Shown one piece after another: positions 1 to 8,147 of a stretch of 64,000 nt of DNA. The stretch comes from Nocardia harenae NBRC 108248. GTDB lineage: Bacteria > Actinomycetota > Actinomycetes > Mycobacteriales > Mycobacteriaceae. Within the stretch, counting starts at the first letter, position 1. Each line of letters opens with the position of its first letter. The notes beneath the pieces are model-generated. The model was given only the letters and a program-made list of their open reading frames with translations, was not told the DNA's origin and ran no database searches. The translations under genes were made by a program, and so were the position numbers. The stretch covers positions 56,076 to 120,075 of the forward strand of contig NZ_BDBH01000018.1 in NCBI RefSeq assembly GCF_001612885.1. The letters run 5' to 3'.

Positions 1-119
1 GAGTAGCCGTCGGTGTCACCGGCGACCGAGCGCTGCAGGGTCGACCAGATGGTGTAGGTGAGCACGGTGGCGAGCACCGCGAAGAGGCTGAACGTGACCA
101 GTGCCCGGGCGGATTTCAC
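1..119 (-). CDS. Mce family protein, N-terminal fragment (second mce gene, MceB position)
   Basis: Only the first 39 codons are inside the window; the gene continues beyond base 1. The GTG start at 119 overlaps the TGA of the preceding mce gene (GTGA), which indicates translational coupling. The visible peptide begins VKSARALVTFSLFAVLATVL, a short basic tip followed by one hydrophobic segment, as expected for the membrane anchor of an Mce protein. Mce proteins carry an MlaD domain and form a lipid-conducting assembly across the mycolic-acid envelope. Position after yrbEA-yrbEB-mceA gives the MceB assignment; the fragment is too short to identify it independently. Confidence 0.7.
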   Translation of the reverse strand, partial: MKSARALVTFSLFAVLATVLTYTIWSTLQRSVAGDTDGY

Positions 120-1651
120 GCCGCACCTCCGTCGGTGATCTCCAGGGTGCCGCCTGCCAGCAGCGGGGTGAGCAGCAGGAGCTGAGCCGCTGTCGGCCTG
201 CCGCCGGTCAGGGCCGCGACCGCGGCGGCGCCGCGCAGGCGCAGGGGGCCGGTCGCGGCGACCGGCTGTGCCGATCCCGGCGCGCCCGGGACGACGCCGT
301 GCCCGGCGGCGGGCGCCACGCCATCGGGCGCGCCGGGCTGCCCGGCACTCGGCGCCGAGCCGTCGCCGGGGGCCGGAACGTCGCCAGGGGCCGAGGCCGT
401 TCCGGGCGCTCCCGCCGGCGGCCCGAGCGGGATCCCGAAAAGACCAGGGATGGAGGGCAGCCCGGGGAGCCCGGGGATCAGCGGCTGGGCGGCCGGTGCG
501 GCGGGCACGGTGACCGGGGGCGGCCCCGCGGCATCGAGCCACCGCGGCAGCATCTGCGCCGGGTACTCCTGCTCCGGCGCGACCTCCGGCACCGTCGGCC
601 CTCCGCAGCGCGGCCCGGCGAGCTCGCCGTAGCGCGGGCAGTCGGCGGCGGTGTACTGCTGGAACGGCGTGAAGCTGACGTCCATCTTCCAGACCATCTG
701 CTTGCTCGGCCCGAAGCTGAAGACCCCCGCCAGCTGCCGCAGCGCGTAGTTCAGGTTGTGCACGGCGAGCGGAATGGTGTCGGCGTCGCCTGCCAGGCTG
801 CCGAACAGCCCGGAGAGCCCGGGCACCAGCTCCTTGGCGGAGTCGGGGTTGCGGGCGAAGAGCTCGTTCACCGAGTCCACCGCGCCCCCGGCGGTGGCGA
901 GCAGGTTCACCAGCCCCTCCCTGCGCTCGGTGAGGGTGCGCGCGGTGGTCACCGATTCGGCGAGCACGCCGACCAGCTCCGGCGCCGACCTGCTCAGCTC
1001 GGTGGTGGCCCGGCCCAGATCGCCGAGCAGCGAGCCGATCTCCGGGATGGCGCGCACCTCGGTCATCCAGCGGTCCAGCCGCTCGATGGTGGAGCCGGGG
1101 GCGCGGGCGCCGGGGTCGAGCGCGGCGGAGAGCGTGGCCAGTACCCGGCCCAGCTTCTCCGGCTGGATGTTCTCCAGCACGTCGCGCAGCACGGTGAGCG
1201 TGGTCTGCAGCTGCACGGTCGCCGCGCCGGTGTCCTCCGGGATGACGGCGCCCGCGCGCAGCCCGTCGTCGCTGCCGCCCTGGTCGACCAGCTCGATGGC
1301 GGTGACGCCGAAGAGGTTGTTCGGGATCACCCGCGCGGTGACGTCGGCCGGGATGGTGCCCGCGATCTCCGGCTTCAGGTGGATATCGGCCCGCTGGCTC
1401 TGCCCGCGCGCCACCACCTCGACGGCGTCGACGGTGCCGACCACCATGCCGCGGAACTTCACGTCGGCGCGCGCGGGCAGCCCGTCGCCGGTGCTGGTGA
1501 GCACGGCGGTGACCGGCACCTTCTTCTCGAAGTACCCCTCGTAGCGCAGCGCGAGCAGCGCCAGCACGAGCAGCACGGCCAGCGTCATCGCCAGCCCGGC
1601 GATCGAGAGCTTGGCGGCGGTGGGGCCGCGGCCGCTGGGATCGAGCAGCAT
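116..1651 (-). CDS. Mce family protein (first mce gene of the operon, MceA-like)
   Basis: 511-residue substrate-binding protein of an Mce lipid importer. One transmembrane anchor lies at about residues 15–36, an MlaD-type domain at about 45–125 (includes ADVKFRGMVVGTVDAVEV and the NLFGVTAIELVDQG stretch), then a helical Mce region, and a Pro/Ala/Gly-rich tail of about 130 residues. I chose ATG 1651, 8 bases after the yrbEB stop; a longer frame upstream would run into yrbEB. The next mce gene overlaps its stop by 4 bases. Lipid cargo cannot be told from sequence: mce operons exist in several copies per genome and import different lipids (e.g. cholesterol for Mce4). Confidence 0.88.
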   Translation of the reverse strand: MLLDPSGRGPTAAKLSIAGLAMTLAVLLVLALLALRYEGYFEKKVPVTAVLTSTGDGLPARADVKFRGMVVGTVDAVEVVARGQSQRADIHLKPEIAGTIPADVTARVIPNNLFGVTAIELVDQGGSDDGLRAGAVIPEDTGAATVQLQTTLTVLRDVLENIQPEKLGRVLATLSAALDPGARAPGSTIERLDRWMTEVRAIPEIGSLLGDLGRATTELSRSAPELVGVLAESVTTARTLTERREGLVNLLATAGGAVDSVNELFARNPDSAKELVPGLSGLFGSLAGDADTIPLAVHNLNYALRQLAGVFSFGPSKQMVWKMDVSFTPFQQYTAADCPRYGELAGPRCGGPTVPEVAPEQEYPAQMLPRWLDAAGPPPVTVPAAPAAQPLIPGLPGLPSIPGLFGIPLGPPAGAPGTASAPGDVPAPGDGSAPSAGQPGAPDGVAPAAGHGVVPGAPGSAQPVAATGPLRLRGAAAVAALTGGRPTAAQLLLLTPLLAGGTLEITDGGAA

Positions 1652-1659
1652 CGTCCCCC

Positions 1660-2523
1660 CTACCCGGAGATCCGGAAACCGGGGTCGATTCCCCAGATTG
1701 CCAATGTCAGAACAAGATTCGCGAACACCATGAGGACGATCACCATCTTGATCGCCTGCCCCGCGGCCACCCCGACCCCCTCCGGCCCACCGGTGGCGGT
1801 GTAGCCGTAGTAGCACTGCACGAAGGTCGCGATGAGCACGAAGATCACCACCTTGAGCACCGAGAAGACGACGTCGGTTCCGATCAGGAACTGGAAGAAG
1901 TAATGGTCGTAGGTGCCTGCCGAGGTGCCGCCGAGGAACAGCACCGAGAGCTTGGTGGCCAGGTAGGCGGTGGCCAGCCCGACGGTGTAGAGCGGGACGA
2001 TGGTCGCCGTCGCCGCGATCATCCTGGTGGTCACCAGGTACGGAAGCGGCCGGATGGCAATGGATTCCAGCGCGTCGATCTCCTCGGAGATGCGCATGGA
2101 GCCGAGCTGCGCGGTGAACCGGCAGCCCGCCTGGATGGCGAAGGCCAGCGTCGCCAGGATCGGCGCCAGCTCGCGGGTGGTGGCGAAGCCGGAGATGGCG
2201 CCGGTGAGCGGGCCCATGGTGAGCAGGTTCAGCGCGTTGTACGACTCCATGCCGACGGTCAGCCCGCCGAAGGCGCAGAGGATGATCACCACCCCGACGG
2301 TGCCGCCGCCGACCACCAGCGAGCCGTTGCCCCAGCCGACGTCGGCGGTGAGCCGCAGCACCTCCTTGCGGTAGTGCCGCAGCACGAACGGGATCGCCGC
2401 CAGTGCCTCGAAGAAGGTGACCGCGTGGTGCCCGAGCCGCATGTTGGCCCGGTAGGGCACGGCGAGTACCTGCCCGGTGCGGCGCAGCGGCCGCAGCACG
2501 GGCGGGGTGTACGTGCTGCCCAT
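1660..2523 (-). CDS. MlaE/YrbE-family permease, YrbEB position
   Basis: 287-residue integral membrane permease of an Mce transporter. Several hydrophobic segments are visible (about 75–95, 150–175, 190–215, 225–250, 260–280). The conserved MlaE segment around LGSMRISEEIDALE, about residues 140–153, is the coupling region thought to contact the ATPase. The partner YrbEA lies one base upstream, and the pair forms the permease dimer, energised in trans by an MceG ATPase that is not in this window. ATG at 2523 begins MGSTYTPPVLRPLRRTGQ, a normal YrbEB N-terminus. Confidence 0.9.
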   Translation of the reverse strand: MGSTYTPPVLRPLRRTGQVLAVPYRANMRLGHHAVTFFEALAAIPFVLRHYRKEVLRLTADVGWGNGSLVVGGGTVGVVIILCAFGGLTVGMESYNALNLLTMGPLTGAISGFATTRELAPILATLAFAIQAGCRFTAQLGSMRISEEIDALESIAIRPLPYLVTTRMIAATATIVPLYTVGLATAYLATKLSVLFLGGTSAGTYDHYFFQFLIGTDVVFSVLKVVIFVLIATFVQCYYGYTATGGPEGVGVAAGQAIKMVIVLMVFANLVLTLAIWGIDPGFRISG

Positions 2524-2524
2524 C

Positions 2525-3379
2525 TCAGATCACCTTCGTCGGGAAGAGCGTGTTGTACAGCTGGGTGAGGATCACGTTGGTGGCGAAGAGCATGAGCGCC
2601 GAGGTGACCACCGCGGAGTTCACCGAGTTGGCGACGCCGCCGGGCCCGCCCTTGGTGTGCAGCCCGATGTCGCAGGCGATGATCGCGGTGAGCAGCCCGA
2701 AGATCGCCGCCTTGACCAGCGCCACGATCAGGTCGTCGGCGACCGCGAAGGAGGCGAAGGAGCCGATGAAGGAGCCGGGCGTGCCGTCCTGGGCGTAGAC
2801 ATTGAACATGTAGGCGGTCGCGAAGCCGACGAAGACCACGAAGCCGCAGAGCAGCACGCTCACCAGGATCGCGGCCACCAGCCGCGGCGCCACCAGCCTG
2901 CGCACCGGGTCGACGCCCATCACCTTCATGGCGTCGATCTCCTCGCGGATGGTGCGCGAGCCGAGGTCGGCGCAGATCGACGACCCCACCGCGCCCGCGA
3001 TCATCAGCGAGGTCACCAGCGGGGCGCCCTGCCGGATGATGCCGAGCCCGGCCACCGCGCCGATGAAGGTGGTGGCGCCGACCTGGTTCACCAGCGCGCC
3101 GACCTGGATCGAGACCACCACCGCGATCGGAATCGCGACCAGCACGGTCGGCGCCGCGGAGACGCCGACCATGAAGGCGCACTGCTTGATGAACTCCTGG
3201 TACGGGAAGCGGCGCTGGATGATCGCCTCGACGAGCCCGATCAGCGCGTCCCGGCCCAGCAGCACCTGCCTGCCCAGGGTCTCCAGGGCCCGCTGCGGAT
3301 GACGGCGCCACAGCCCGCGCAGGTCGTCGAAGGCCCGATCCAGGTCGGTGCGACCGGCCGGTCGCTGGGTGATGGTCAC
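2525..3379 (-). CDS. MlaE/YrbE-family permease, YrbEA position (first gene of mce operon)
   Basis: 284-residue permease, partner of the next gene. The frame stays open to 3610, but I chose GTG 3379 (VTITQRPAGRTDLDRAF): an AAGAAAGG ribosome site lies just upstream and YrbE proteins are about 250–290 residues. The MlaE coupling segment reads LGSRTIREEIDAMKVMGVDP near residues 150–170, and hydrophobic segments span much of the protein. As first gene of the operon it should carry the promoter upstream (3380–3460). Alternative in-frame starts upstream would add an Arg/Pro-rich extension with no family resemblance. Confidence 0.87.
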   Translation of the reverse strand: MTITQRPAGRTDLDRAFDDLRGLWRRHPQRALETLGRQVLLGRDALIGLVEAIIQRRFPYQEFIKQCAFMVGVSAAPTVLVAIPIAVVVSIQVGALVNQVGATTFIGAVAGLGIIRQGAPLVTSLMIAGAVGSSICADLGSRTIREEIDAMKVMGVDPVRRLVAPRLVAAILVSVLLCGFVVFVGFATAYMFNVYAQDGTPGSFIGSFASFAVADDLIVALVKAAIFGLLTAIIACDIGLHTKGGPGGVANSVNSAVVTSALMLFATNVILTQLYNTLFPTKVI

Positions 3380-3403
3380 GCTGGCCTTTCTTGCCGGAGC
3401 CCT

Positions 3404-3460
3404 GCGGATGTTAATACTGATTCCACTCACGCGGAGCCGAAACAGCCGGTTGACGTGAGA
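3404..3460 (-). promoter_or_regulatory. Probable mce operon promoter region with inverted repeat
   Basis: On the minus strand a TATTAA hexamer (3411–3416) sits about 30 bases before the yrbEA start and could be a -10 element. Further upstream are the 6-base arms CTCACG (3426–3431) and CGTGAG (3454–3459), 22 bases apart, which might bind a regulator. No clear -35 box is seen. Weakly supported. Confidence 0.3.
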
Positions 3461-3495
3461 GACTCGAGCTTGGATGTTTCGCGTAGTTCGCTGTG

Positions 3496-3702
3496 TCAGA
3501 GAGGGAGGAGGGGCAGCGGGTCCTGCCCGGTGAGGCCGCGTTGCAGCAGCACGAGCAGGATGCCGAGCAGCAGCACCGCGGCCGCCGCGCCGGCCAGGAC
3601 GACGAGCCACAGCCCGAACCGGAGCGCCGGGTTCACCCGGATCCGGCCGCCGAGGACCCGCACCAGGATCACGACGACGTCGATCATCCAGACCAGCGCC
3701 AT
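3496..3702 (-). CDS. Small membrane protein, unknown function
   Basis: 68-residue protein with two hydrophobic stretches (MALVWMIDVVVILVRVLGG at the N-terminus and FGLWLVVLAGAAAAVLLLGILLVLL), so probably two membrane spans with a short Pro/Leu tail. Its ATG at 3702 overlaps the stop of the upstream small membrane gene (ATGA), implying translational coupling and joint function. The frame remains open far upstream without other protein-like sequence, so the coupled start is preferred. I recognise no family. Confidence 0.6.
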   Translation of the reverse strand: MALVWMIDVVVILVRVLGGRIRVNPALRFGLWLVVLAGAAAAVLLLGILLVLLQRGLTGQDPLPLLPL

Positions 3703-3926
3703 CACGTCATCGTCACGTTCGCGACGAGCAGCACCGGCCAGCACACGATCGACCCGAGGAACGAGACGATCACGTCGATGCCGTGCAGGTTCCGCAGGTG
3801 CGCGGTGTGGGTGACGCTCCAGACCACCCCGACGACGCCGTAGGGGATGCCGAGGAGGACCAGCGTCCCGATGAACTCGGACACCTTCATCTCGTAACTC
3901 AACAACCGGTCGAGCTTGGCGAGCAC
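3702..3926 (-). CDS. Small conserved-looking membrane protein, unknown function
   Basis: 74 residues beginning at GTG 3926, chosen because a strong GGAAGGAG ribosome site lies about 6 bases upstream; an upstream ATG at 4010 would add 28 residues without such a site. A short charged N-terminus (LAKLDRLLSYEMKVSE) precedes a hydrophobic segment (FIGTLVLLGIPYGVVGVVWS) and a second one near the C-terminus (VIVSFLGSIVCWPVLLVANV). It is coupled by 4-base overlap to the next small membrane gene. Function unknown; probably a two-protein membrane module. Confidence 0.62.
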   Translation of the reverse strand: MLAKLDRLLSYEMKVSEFIGTLVLLGIPYGVVGVVWSVTHTAHLRNLHGIDVIVSFLGSIVCWPVLLVANVTMT

Positions 3927-4119
3927 GTACCGCTCCTTCCGTTCTCCGCCGCTGCGGAACGCTGCGATAGTACGCACGAAGTAGCCGATCTGGAAAGAAC
4001 ATCCCGACACTTATCTTGCTCTGAACTTCTGAAACGCCACGAAAACACCGGGTATCCGGCTTCTCAGGAGCGCGAATCACCGATAACATACATGGCAGCA
4101 CCCGATCCGGAGGAGACCG

Positions 4120-5016
4120 ATGACCGCCGCCGAACCGCTGCCCGCCCGCGTGCTGACGCTGGAGCGGACGCGTATCCCCATCCACGGTGCGCACCGTCCG
4201 TCCACCAAGCGGCCGCTCGCGATCACCGACGCCCTCGACTTCTGGCAGTTCGCCGGGGCGGCGGCGAACGTGGTGATGCAGATGGCGAACCCGGGGGTCG
4301 GCTACGGCGTCGCGGAGAGCCGGGTGGAGTCCGGCTCGCTGCTGAAGCGCCCGTGGAAGCGGGCCCGCACCACCACCCAGTACCTCGCGGTCGCCATCCT
4401 CGGCACCGAGGAGGAGCGGGCCGCGCTGCGCGAGGCGATCAATGGGGCGCACCGGCAGGTGCGCTCGGAGCCCGGCGCCCCGGTGAAGTACAACGCCTTC
4501 GACCGCTCGCTGCAGATGTGGGTGGCGGCCTGCCTCTTCGTCGGCTTCGAGGACACCTACCAGCTGCTCAACGGCCGGATGAACGACGAGCAGCGGGAGG
4601 CCTTCTACGCCACCGCCTCGACGCTCGGCACCACGCTCCAGGTCACCGCGGACCAGTGGCCGCCGAACCGCGCCGCCTTCGACGAGTACTGGGTGCGGGC
4701 CTGCCAGGACGCGGTGCTCGACGACTTCGTCCGCGGCTACCTGGACGTGTTGATCAACCTGCGGATGATCCACTGGTACCTGCGAATTCCCTTCCGCGGG
4801 CTGCTGAAGTTCCTCACCACCGGATTCCTGGCGCCGTACTTCCGCGAGCAGCTGGGGCTGCGCTGGAGCGCGGCCGACCAGCGCCGCTTCGAGCACCTCT
4901 TCGTCTTCGTCGGGTTCGTCAACCGCTTCATCCCGCGGCCGCTCCGGCACGGCGGCAGCCTGACGCTGATGGCCGACGCCCGCAGGCGGATGCGGCGGGA
5001 CAAGCCGCTGATCTGA
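4120..5016 (+). CDS. MpaB/latex-clearing-type oxygenase family protein (DUF2236)
   Basis: 298-residue protein of the oxygenase MpaB / rubber-oxygenase-like family, which includes haem-dependent oxygenases and many uncharacterised actinobacterial members. The typical stretch runs from RARTTTQYLAVAILGTEEE (about residues 81–99) to the INGAHRQV motif, whose His111 is a candidate haem ligand by family analogy. A GGAGGAG ribosome site precedes ATG 4120, and a TAACAT hexamer near 4083 could be its -10. It is a single-gene unit closed by the hairpin at 5031–5060. Substrate unknown. Confidence 0.8.
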   Translation: MTAAEPLPARVLTLERTRIPIHGAHRPSTKRPLAITDALDFWQFAGAAANVVMQMANPGVGYGVAESRVESGSLLKRPWKRARTTTQYLAVAILGTEEERAALREAINGAHRQVRSEPGAPVKYNAFDRSLQMWVAACLFVGFEDTYQLLNGRMNDEQREAFYATASTLGTTLQVTADQWPPNRAAFDEYWVRACQDAVLDDFVRGYLDVLINLRMIHWYLRIPFRGLLKFLTTGFLAPYFREQLGLRWSAADQRRFEHLFVFVGFVNRFIPRPLRHGGSLTLMADARRRMRRDKPLI

Positions 5017-5030
5017 GGTCGCCCGCCGCG

Positions 5031-5060
5031 CGCCGCCACCCCCGGGTGGCGGCGTTTTTT
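5031..5060 (+). terminator. Rho-independent terminator after the MpaB-type gene
   Basis: An inverted repeat with arms CGCCGCCACC and GGTGGCGGCG around a short C/G loop is followed directly by six T residues (5055–5060). It lies 14 bases past the stop at 5016 and directly before the promoter of the next unit. Confidence 0.85.
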
Positions 5061-5061
5061 C

Positions 5062-5097
5062 TTGACAGATTGTTGGGTTTTCCTAATACTTCGATGT
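5062..5097 (+). promoter_or_regulatory. Sigma-70-type promoter for a probably leaderless transcript
   Basis: TTGACA (5062–5067), a 16-base spacer and TAATAC (5084–5089) make a near-consensus -35/-10 pair. The expected transcription start at about 5096–5098 falls on the ATG at 5098, and there is no ribosome-binding site, so the regulator mRNA is probably leaderless. Confidence 0.7.
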
Positions 5098-5367
5098 ATG
5101 AGCCCAGTGCGACGGGGGGAAACCCGTCCGATCTTCAATCGCATCGCGGTGCTGCGCGCGGAGCGCGCGCTGAGCCGGGCCCGGCTGGCCGAGCTGGTCG
5201 AGGTGAATCCGCAGACCGTCGGAGCGCTGGAGCGCGGCGACCACTACCCGAGCCTGGATCTGGCGCTGCGGCTCTGCGAGGTCTTCGGGCTGCCGGTGGA
5301 GGCGGTCTTCTCCCGCACCGAGTTCACGCCGCTGTCGGCCGAGATGTATCGACGTACAGGAGAGTGA
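5098..5367 (+). CDS. Small XRE-family helix-turn-helix regulator
   Basis: 89-residue DNA-binding protein. The HTH_3 fold occupies about residues 14–70 (IAVLRAERALSRARLAELVEVNPQTVGALERGDHYPSLDLALRLCEVFGLPVEAVF). Such minimal XRE proteins often sit before a membrane protein whose state or expression they tune, which fits here: the next gene starts one base after its stop and an ABC-2 exporter follows. ATG 5098 lies at the predicted transcription start; a TTG at 5062 in the same frame is part of the -35 box and is rejected as a start. Confidence 0.85.
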   Translation: MSPVRRGETRPIFNRIAVLRAERALSRARLAELVEVNPQTVGALERGDHYPSLDLALRLCEVFGLPVEAVFSRTEFTPLSAEMYRRTGE

Positions 5368-5368
5368 G

Positions 5369-5905
5369 ATGTCCGCGACCGATCTACTCGCGACCTACCA
5401 GGAATTCCGCACCCGCCGATTCCTGCGGAACGAGGCGCGCACCGGCGCCTGGCTGCCCGGCTGGCGCACCCGTTCCCGGCGCCGGGCGCTGGTGCTCGCG
5501 CTGGCCGCGCTCTTCACGGCCATGATCGCGGTCGGCGCGGTGTGCGTGGTGAACATGGAGCTCGGGCCGCTGCTCTGGATTCCGCCGGTGCTGCTCTTCC
5601 TGCCGACCTGGACGGTGCTGCAGGTGGTGTCGAGCAGGCAGAGCGACGCGCCGCGGAACGCGCTGGACGAGTACGAGATCGCCGAGCGCGACGCGGCCAG
5701 GTCGATCGGGCTCACCATCACGCAGAGCGTGGCCATCATCCCGGTGTTCGCGCTCGTCGCCGCCGCCGCGATGGAGCGGCTGAGCATCGGGTTCGGCTAC
5801 GCCTGCGGGCTGTGGATGATCACCGCGCTGCTCATCGGCGGCTGCTCCCCGGCCATGATCCTGGCCTGGAACCGGCGCGATATCGAGCCGGAGGTGCCGG
5901 CGTGA
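5369..5905 (+). CDS. Four-span integral membrane protein paired with XRE regulator
   Basis: 178 residues with four hydrophobic segments (about 38–58, 64–86, 116–136, 140–165) and a basic N-terminal stretch (RTRRFLRNEARTG, WRTRSRRRAL). It begins one base after the regulator stop and its own stop overlaps the GTG of the ABC ATPase gene (GTGA), so the four genes 5098–8060 look like one operon. Function unknown; the regulator–membrane protein–exporter arrangement suggests control of, or by, the transporter. Confidence 0.7.
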   Translation: MSATDLLATYQEFRTRRFLRNEARTGAWLPGWRTRSRRRALVLALAALFTAMIAVGAVCVVNMELGPLLWIPPVLLFLPTWTVLQVVSSRQSDAPRNALDEYEIAERDAARSIGLTITQSVAIIPVFALVAAAAMERLSIGFGYACGLWMITALLIGGCSPAMILAWNRRDIEPEVPA

Positions 5906-6873
5906 GCGAGTCGGGCCCGGAGGCGGGAGCGGAGCGTAGCCACGGAGAGCCCTCGCTCACGCCGAAAGCACACCGCGTGCCAGGGACGCTGGAACTGGAC
6001 GGGCTGCGCAAGCGGTTCGGCGAGGTGACCGCGCTGGACGGGGTCGGGTTCGCGGTGGCGCCGGGCGAGATCTTCGGGTTCGTCGGGAGCAACGGCGCGG
6101 GCAAGACCACCACCATGCGGATCGTGCTCGGCGTGCTCGCCGCCGACGCGGGCAGCGTGCGGCTCGGCGGCCGCCCGGTGGACGCGGCGCTGCGCCGCAC
6201 CATCGGCTACATGCCGGAGGAGCGCGGGCTCTACCCCAAGATGAAGGTCGGCGAGCAGCTCACGTACCTGGCCGAGCTGCACGGGTCGAGCGCGGCCGCG
6301 GCGCGCGAGGCGGTGCGGCACTGGACCGAGCGGCTCGGCGTGGCCGACCGGATCGGCGCCACCGTCGACTCGCTGAGCCTCGGCAACCAGCAGCGGGTGC
6401 AGCTGGCCGCCGCGCTGGTGCACGACCCCGCGCTGCTCGTGCTCGACGAGCCGTTCTCCGGGCTGGACCCGGTCGCCGTGGACGTGATGAGCGCGGTGCT
6501 GCGGGAGAAGGCCGACGCCGGGGTGCCGGTCGTCTTCTCCAGCCACCAGCTGGAGCTGGTGCAGCGGCTCTGCGACCGGGTCGGGATCATCGCGGCCGGG
6601 CGGATGCGGGTCACCGGCACCGTGCCCGAGCTGCGCGCGGGCGGCCGGCCCCGGCTGCTGGTGCGGGCGCCCGATGCCGCGCCGGACTGGGCCGCCGGGC
6701 TGCCCGGCGTGCTCGGCTGGGAGCGCGACGGCGACCGCACCGTGCTCACCCTCGCCCCCGGCGCCGACGAGCAGGCCCTGCTGGCGGCGGCGCTGCGCAC
6801 CGGCCCGGTGCGCGAATTCGCCCCGCAGCAGCCGACCCTGGCCGAACTGTACCGAGAGGTGGTGGCGGGATGA
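5902..6873 (+). CDS. ABC transporter ATP-binding protein (NatA/ABC-2 type)
   Basis: 323-residue ATPase that should energise the permease encoded next. Walker A is GSNGAGKTTT, the signature is SLGNQQRV and Walker B is LLVLDEPFSGLDP, followed by the switch histidine in FSSHQLE. A C-terminal domain of about 90 residues is typical of NatA-type exporters. GTG 5902 overlaps the upstream stop and has a GGAGG site. The first 20 or so residues (SESGPEAGAERSHGEPSL) are encoded by a dispersed repeat that also occurs at 42076–42131, so GTG 5978 (VPGTLELDGL) might be the functional start. The permease ATG overlaps its stop. Confidence 0.85.
   Translation: MSESGPEAGAERSHGEPSLTPKAHRVPGTLELDGLRKRFGEVTALDGVGFAVAPGEIFGFVGSNGAGKTTTMRIVLGVLAADAGSVRLGGRPVDAALRRTIGYMPEERGLYPKMKVGEQLTYLAELHGSSAAAAREAVRHWTERLGVADRIGATVDSLSLGNQQRVQLAAALVHDPALLVLDEPFSGLDPVAVDVMSAVLREKADAGVPVVFSSHQLELVQRLCDRVGIIAAGRMRVTGTVPELRAGGRPRLLVRAPDAAPDWAAGLPGVLGWERDGDRTVLTLAPGADEQALLAAALRTGPVREFAPQQPTLAELYREVVAG
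5903..5959 (+). repeat. Dispersed 57-base repeat, copy A
   Basis: A 57-base stretch beginning at the TGA of the membrane-protein gene is nearly the same as 42076–42131 on the other strand. Most of the central 19 bases (GGCCCGGAGGCGGGAGCG core) and CCACGGAG are shared. Its ends form a perfect 7-base inverted repeat, GAGCGAG and CTCGCTC. Here it is read through as the N-terminus of the ABC ATPase. Confidence 0.65.
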
Positions 6874-8060
6874 CCGCGCCGAACCGGTGGCGCACCGTCG
6901 CCCTGATCGCCCGGCGCGAGTTCCTGGTCCAGGTGCGCGCCAAGAGCTTCCTGATCAGCACCGGGGTGGTGCTGGCCGCACTGGTGGCCGGGATCGCCGG
7001 AATCGCGGCCTTCGGCGGCGGTGACGACGGCGCACGCCGCAGCACCGTCGCGGTGCTGCGGGACGAGACGCTGACGCCGTGGCTGACCAGCTCCGGCGCC
7101 GCCGTCGGCATCGAGGTCAGCGTCGCGGTGGTGCCGGACGTGGCCGCCGCGCGCGGCGCGGTCGAGGACGGCACCGTCGAGGCCGCGCTGATTCCCGGCG
7201 CCGATCGCGGTGTCGTGTTCACCGAGTCCGGGCTGGACGACGAGCTGCGCGCGGTGCTGGTCGCCGCGCTGGCCGGACGGGCCCAGGAACGGGCGCTGCT
7301 GGACCGGGACGTCGATCCGGCGTTGCTGCGCGCCGCGGCCGCCGTCCAGCTGGTCGAGGAGGCCACCGACCCGCCCGACCCGGCGGCCGGGGAGCGCGCG
7401 GTGCTCTCCATGTCCGTCGCCTTCGTGCTCTACCTGCAGATTCTGCTCTTCGGGGTGTACGTGGCGATGGGTGTGGTGGAGGAGAAGTCCAGCCGGGTGG
7501 TGGAGGTGCTGCTGGCGACGGTGCGGCCGCTGCAATTGCTGTGGGGCAAGATCATCGGGCTCGGCGTGGCCGGGCTGCTGCAGCTCACGCTGTACGGGGT
7601 GGCCGCGGTCGGCACCGCGCTCGCCACCGGGGTGCTCACCCTCACCGGCACCGCGCTCGGCACGCTGGCGGGGGCGCTCGGCTGGTTCGTGCTCGGCTTC
7701 CTGTTCTTCGCGGTGCTCTACGCGGCGGCGGGCTCGCTGGTCTCCCGGCAGGAGGATGTGAACTCCACGACGACCCCGCTCACCGTGCTCATCGTCGCCA
7801 TGTTCGGCACCGCCTCGGTGGCGGTGCGCGACCCCGACGGAACCCTGAGCGCCATTCTGAGCTGGGTGCCGCCCTTCTCCGCCATCCTCATGCCGCTGCG
7901 GATCGCCGCCGGCGTGGCGACGCCGGCGCAGATCGCGGGCACCGTGCTGCTCATGGTCGCGGTCACCGCCGGGCTCTCGCTGCTCGCCGCCCGGGTCTAC
8001 GAGCGGTCGGTGCTGCGCACCGGCGCGACCGTGTCCTGGCGGCAGGCGCTGCGCGGCTAG
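6870..8060 (+). CDS. ABC-2 type permease (NatB-like)
   Basis: 396-residue membrane protein, permease partner of the ATPase before it (ATGA overlap). One N-terminal span (about 28–49) is followed by a long soluble loop of about 135 residues and then five or six spans from about residue 185 to 385, the usual NatB/ABC2_membrane_3 layout. The motif VVEEKSSRVVEVLLATVRP, about 195–215, is characteristic of this family. It likely exports a small toxic molecule or Na+; the substrate cannot be deduced. A short GC hairpin after its stop (8061–8081) may weaken readthrough. Confidence 0.85.
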   Translation: MTAPNRWRTVALIARREFLVQVRAKSFLISTGVVLAALVAGIAGIAAFGGGDDGARRSTVAVLRDETLTPWLTSSGAAVGIEVSVAVVPDVAAARGAVEDGTVEAALIPGADRGVVFTESGLDDELRAVLVAALAGRAQERALLDRDVDPALLRAAAAVQLVEEATDPPDPAAGERAVLSMSVAFVLYLQILLFGVYVAMGVVEEKSSRVVEVLLATVRPLQLLWGKIIGLGVAGLLQLTLYGVAAVGTALATGVLTLTGTALGTLAGALGWFVLGFLFFAVLYAAAGSLVSRQEDVNSTTTPLTVLIVAMFGTASVAVRDPDGTLSAILSWVPPFSAILMPLRIAAGVATPAQIAGTVLLMVAVTAGLSLLAARVYERSVLRTGATVSWRQALRG

Positions 8061-8099
8061 CGGGCGGGTATTTCTGCCCGTTTCCCCCTACGCCCCAAC

Positions 8100-8113
8100 T
8101 AGAACACGTTACA
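8100..8113. promoter_or_regulatory. KstR-type operator (TNNAACNNGTTNNA)
   Basis: TAGAACACGTTACA matches the 14-base KstR consensus TNNAACNNGTTNNA at every fixed position. It lies 34 bases before the APH-type gene at 8148. KstR is the TetR-family repressor of cholesterol-catabolism genes in mycolata. A single unaided match; a genome scan would show whether KstR is present. Confidence 0.55.
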
Positions 8114-8147
8114 TTCCCTGCCGAGGCGTGGGAGCAGGAGGTACCGG

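Noticed and set aside
8061..8081. Hairpin (CGGGC…GCCCG) after the ABC-2 permease as a terminator
   Set aside because: The stem is short with a mismatch and only three T residues follow; too weak to list as a terminator.
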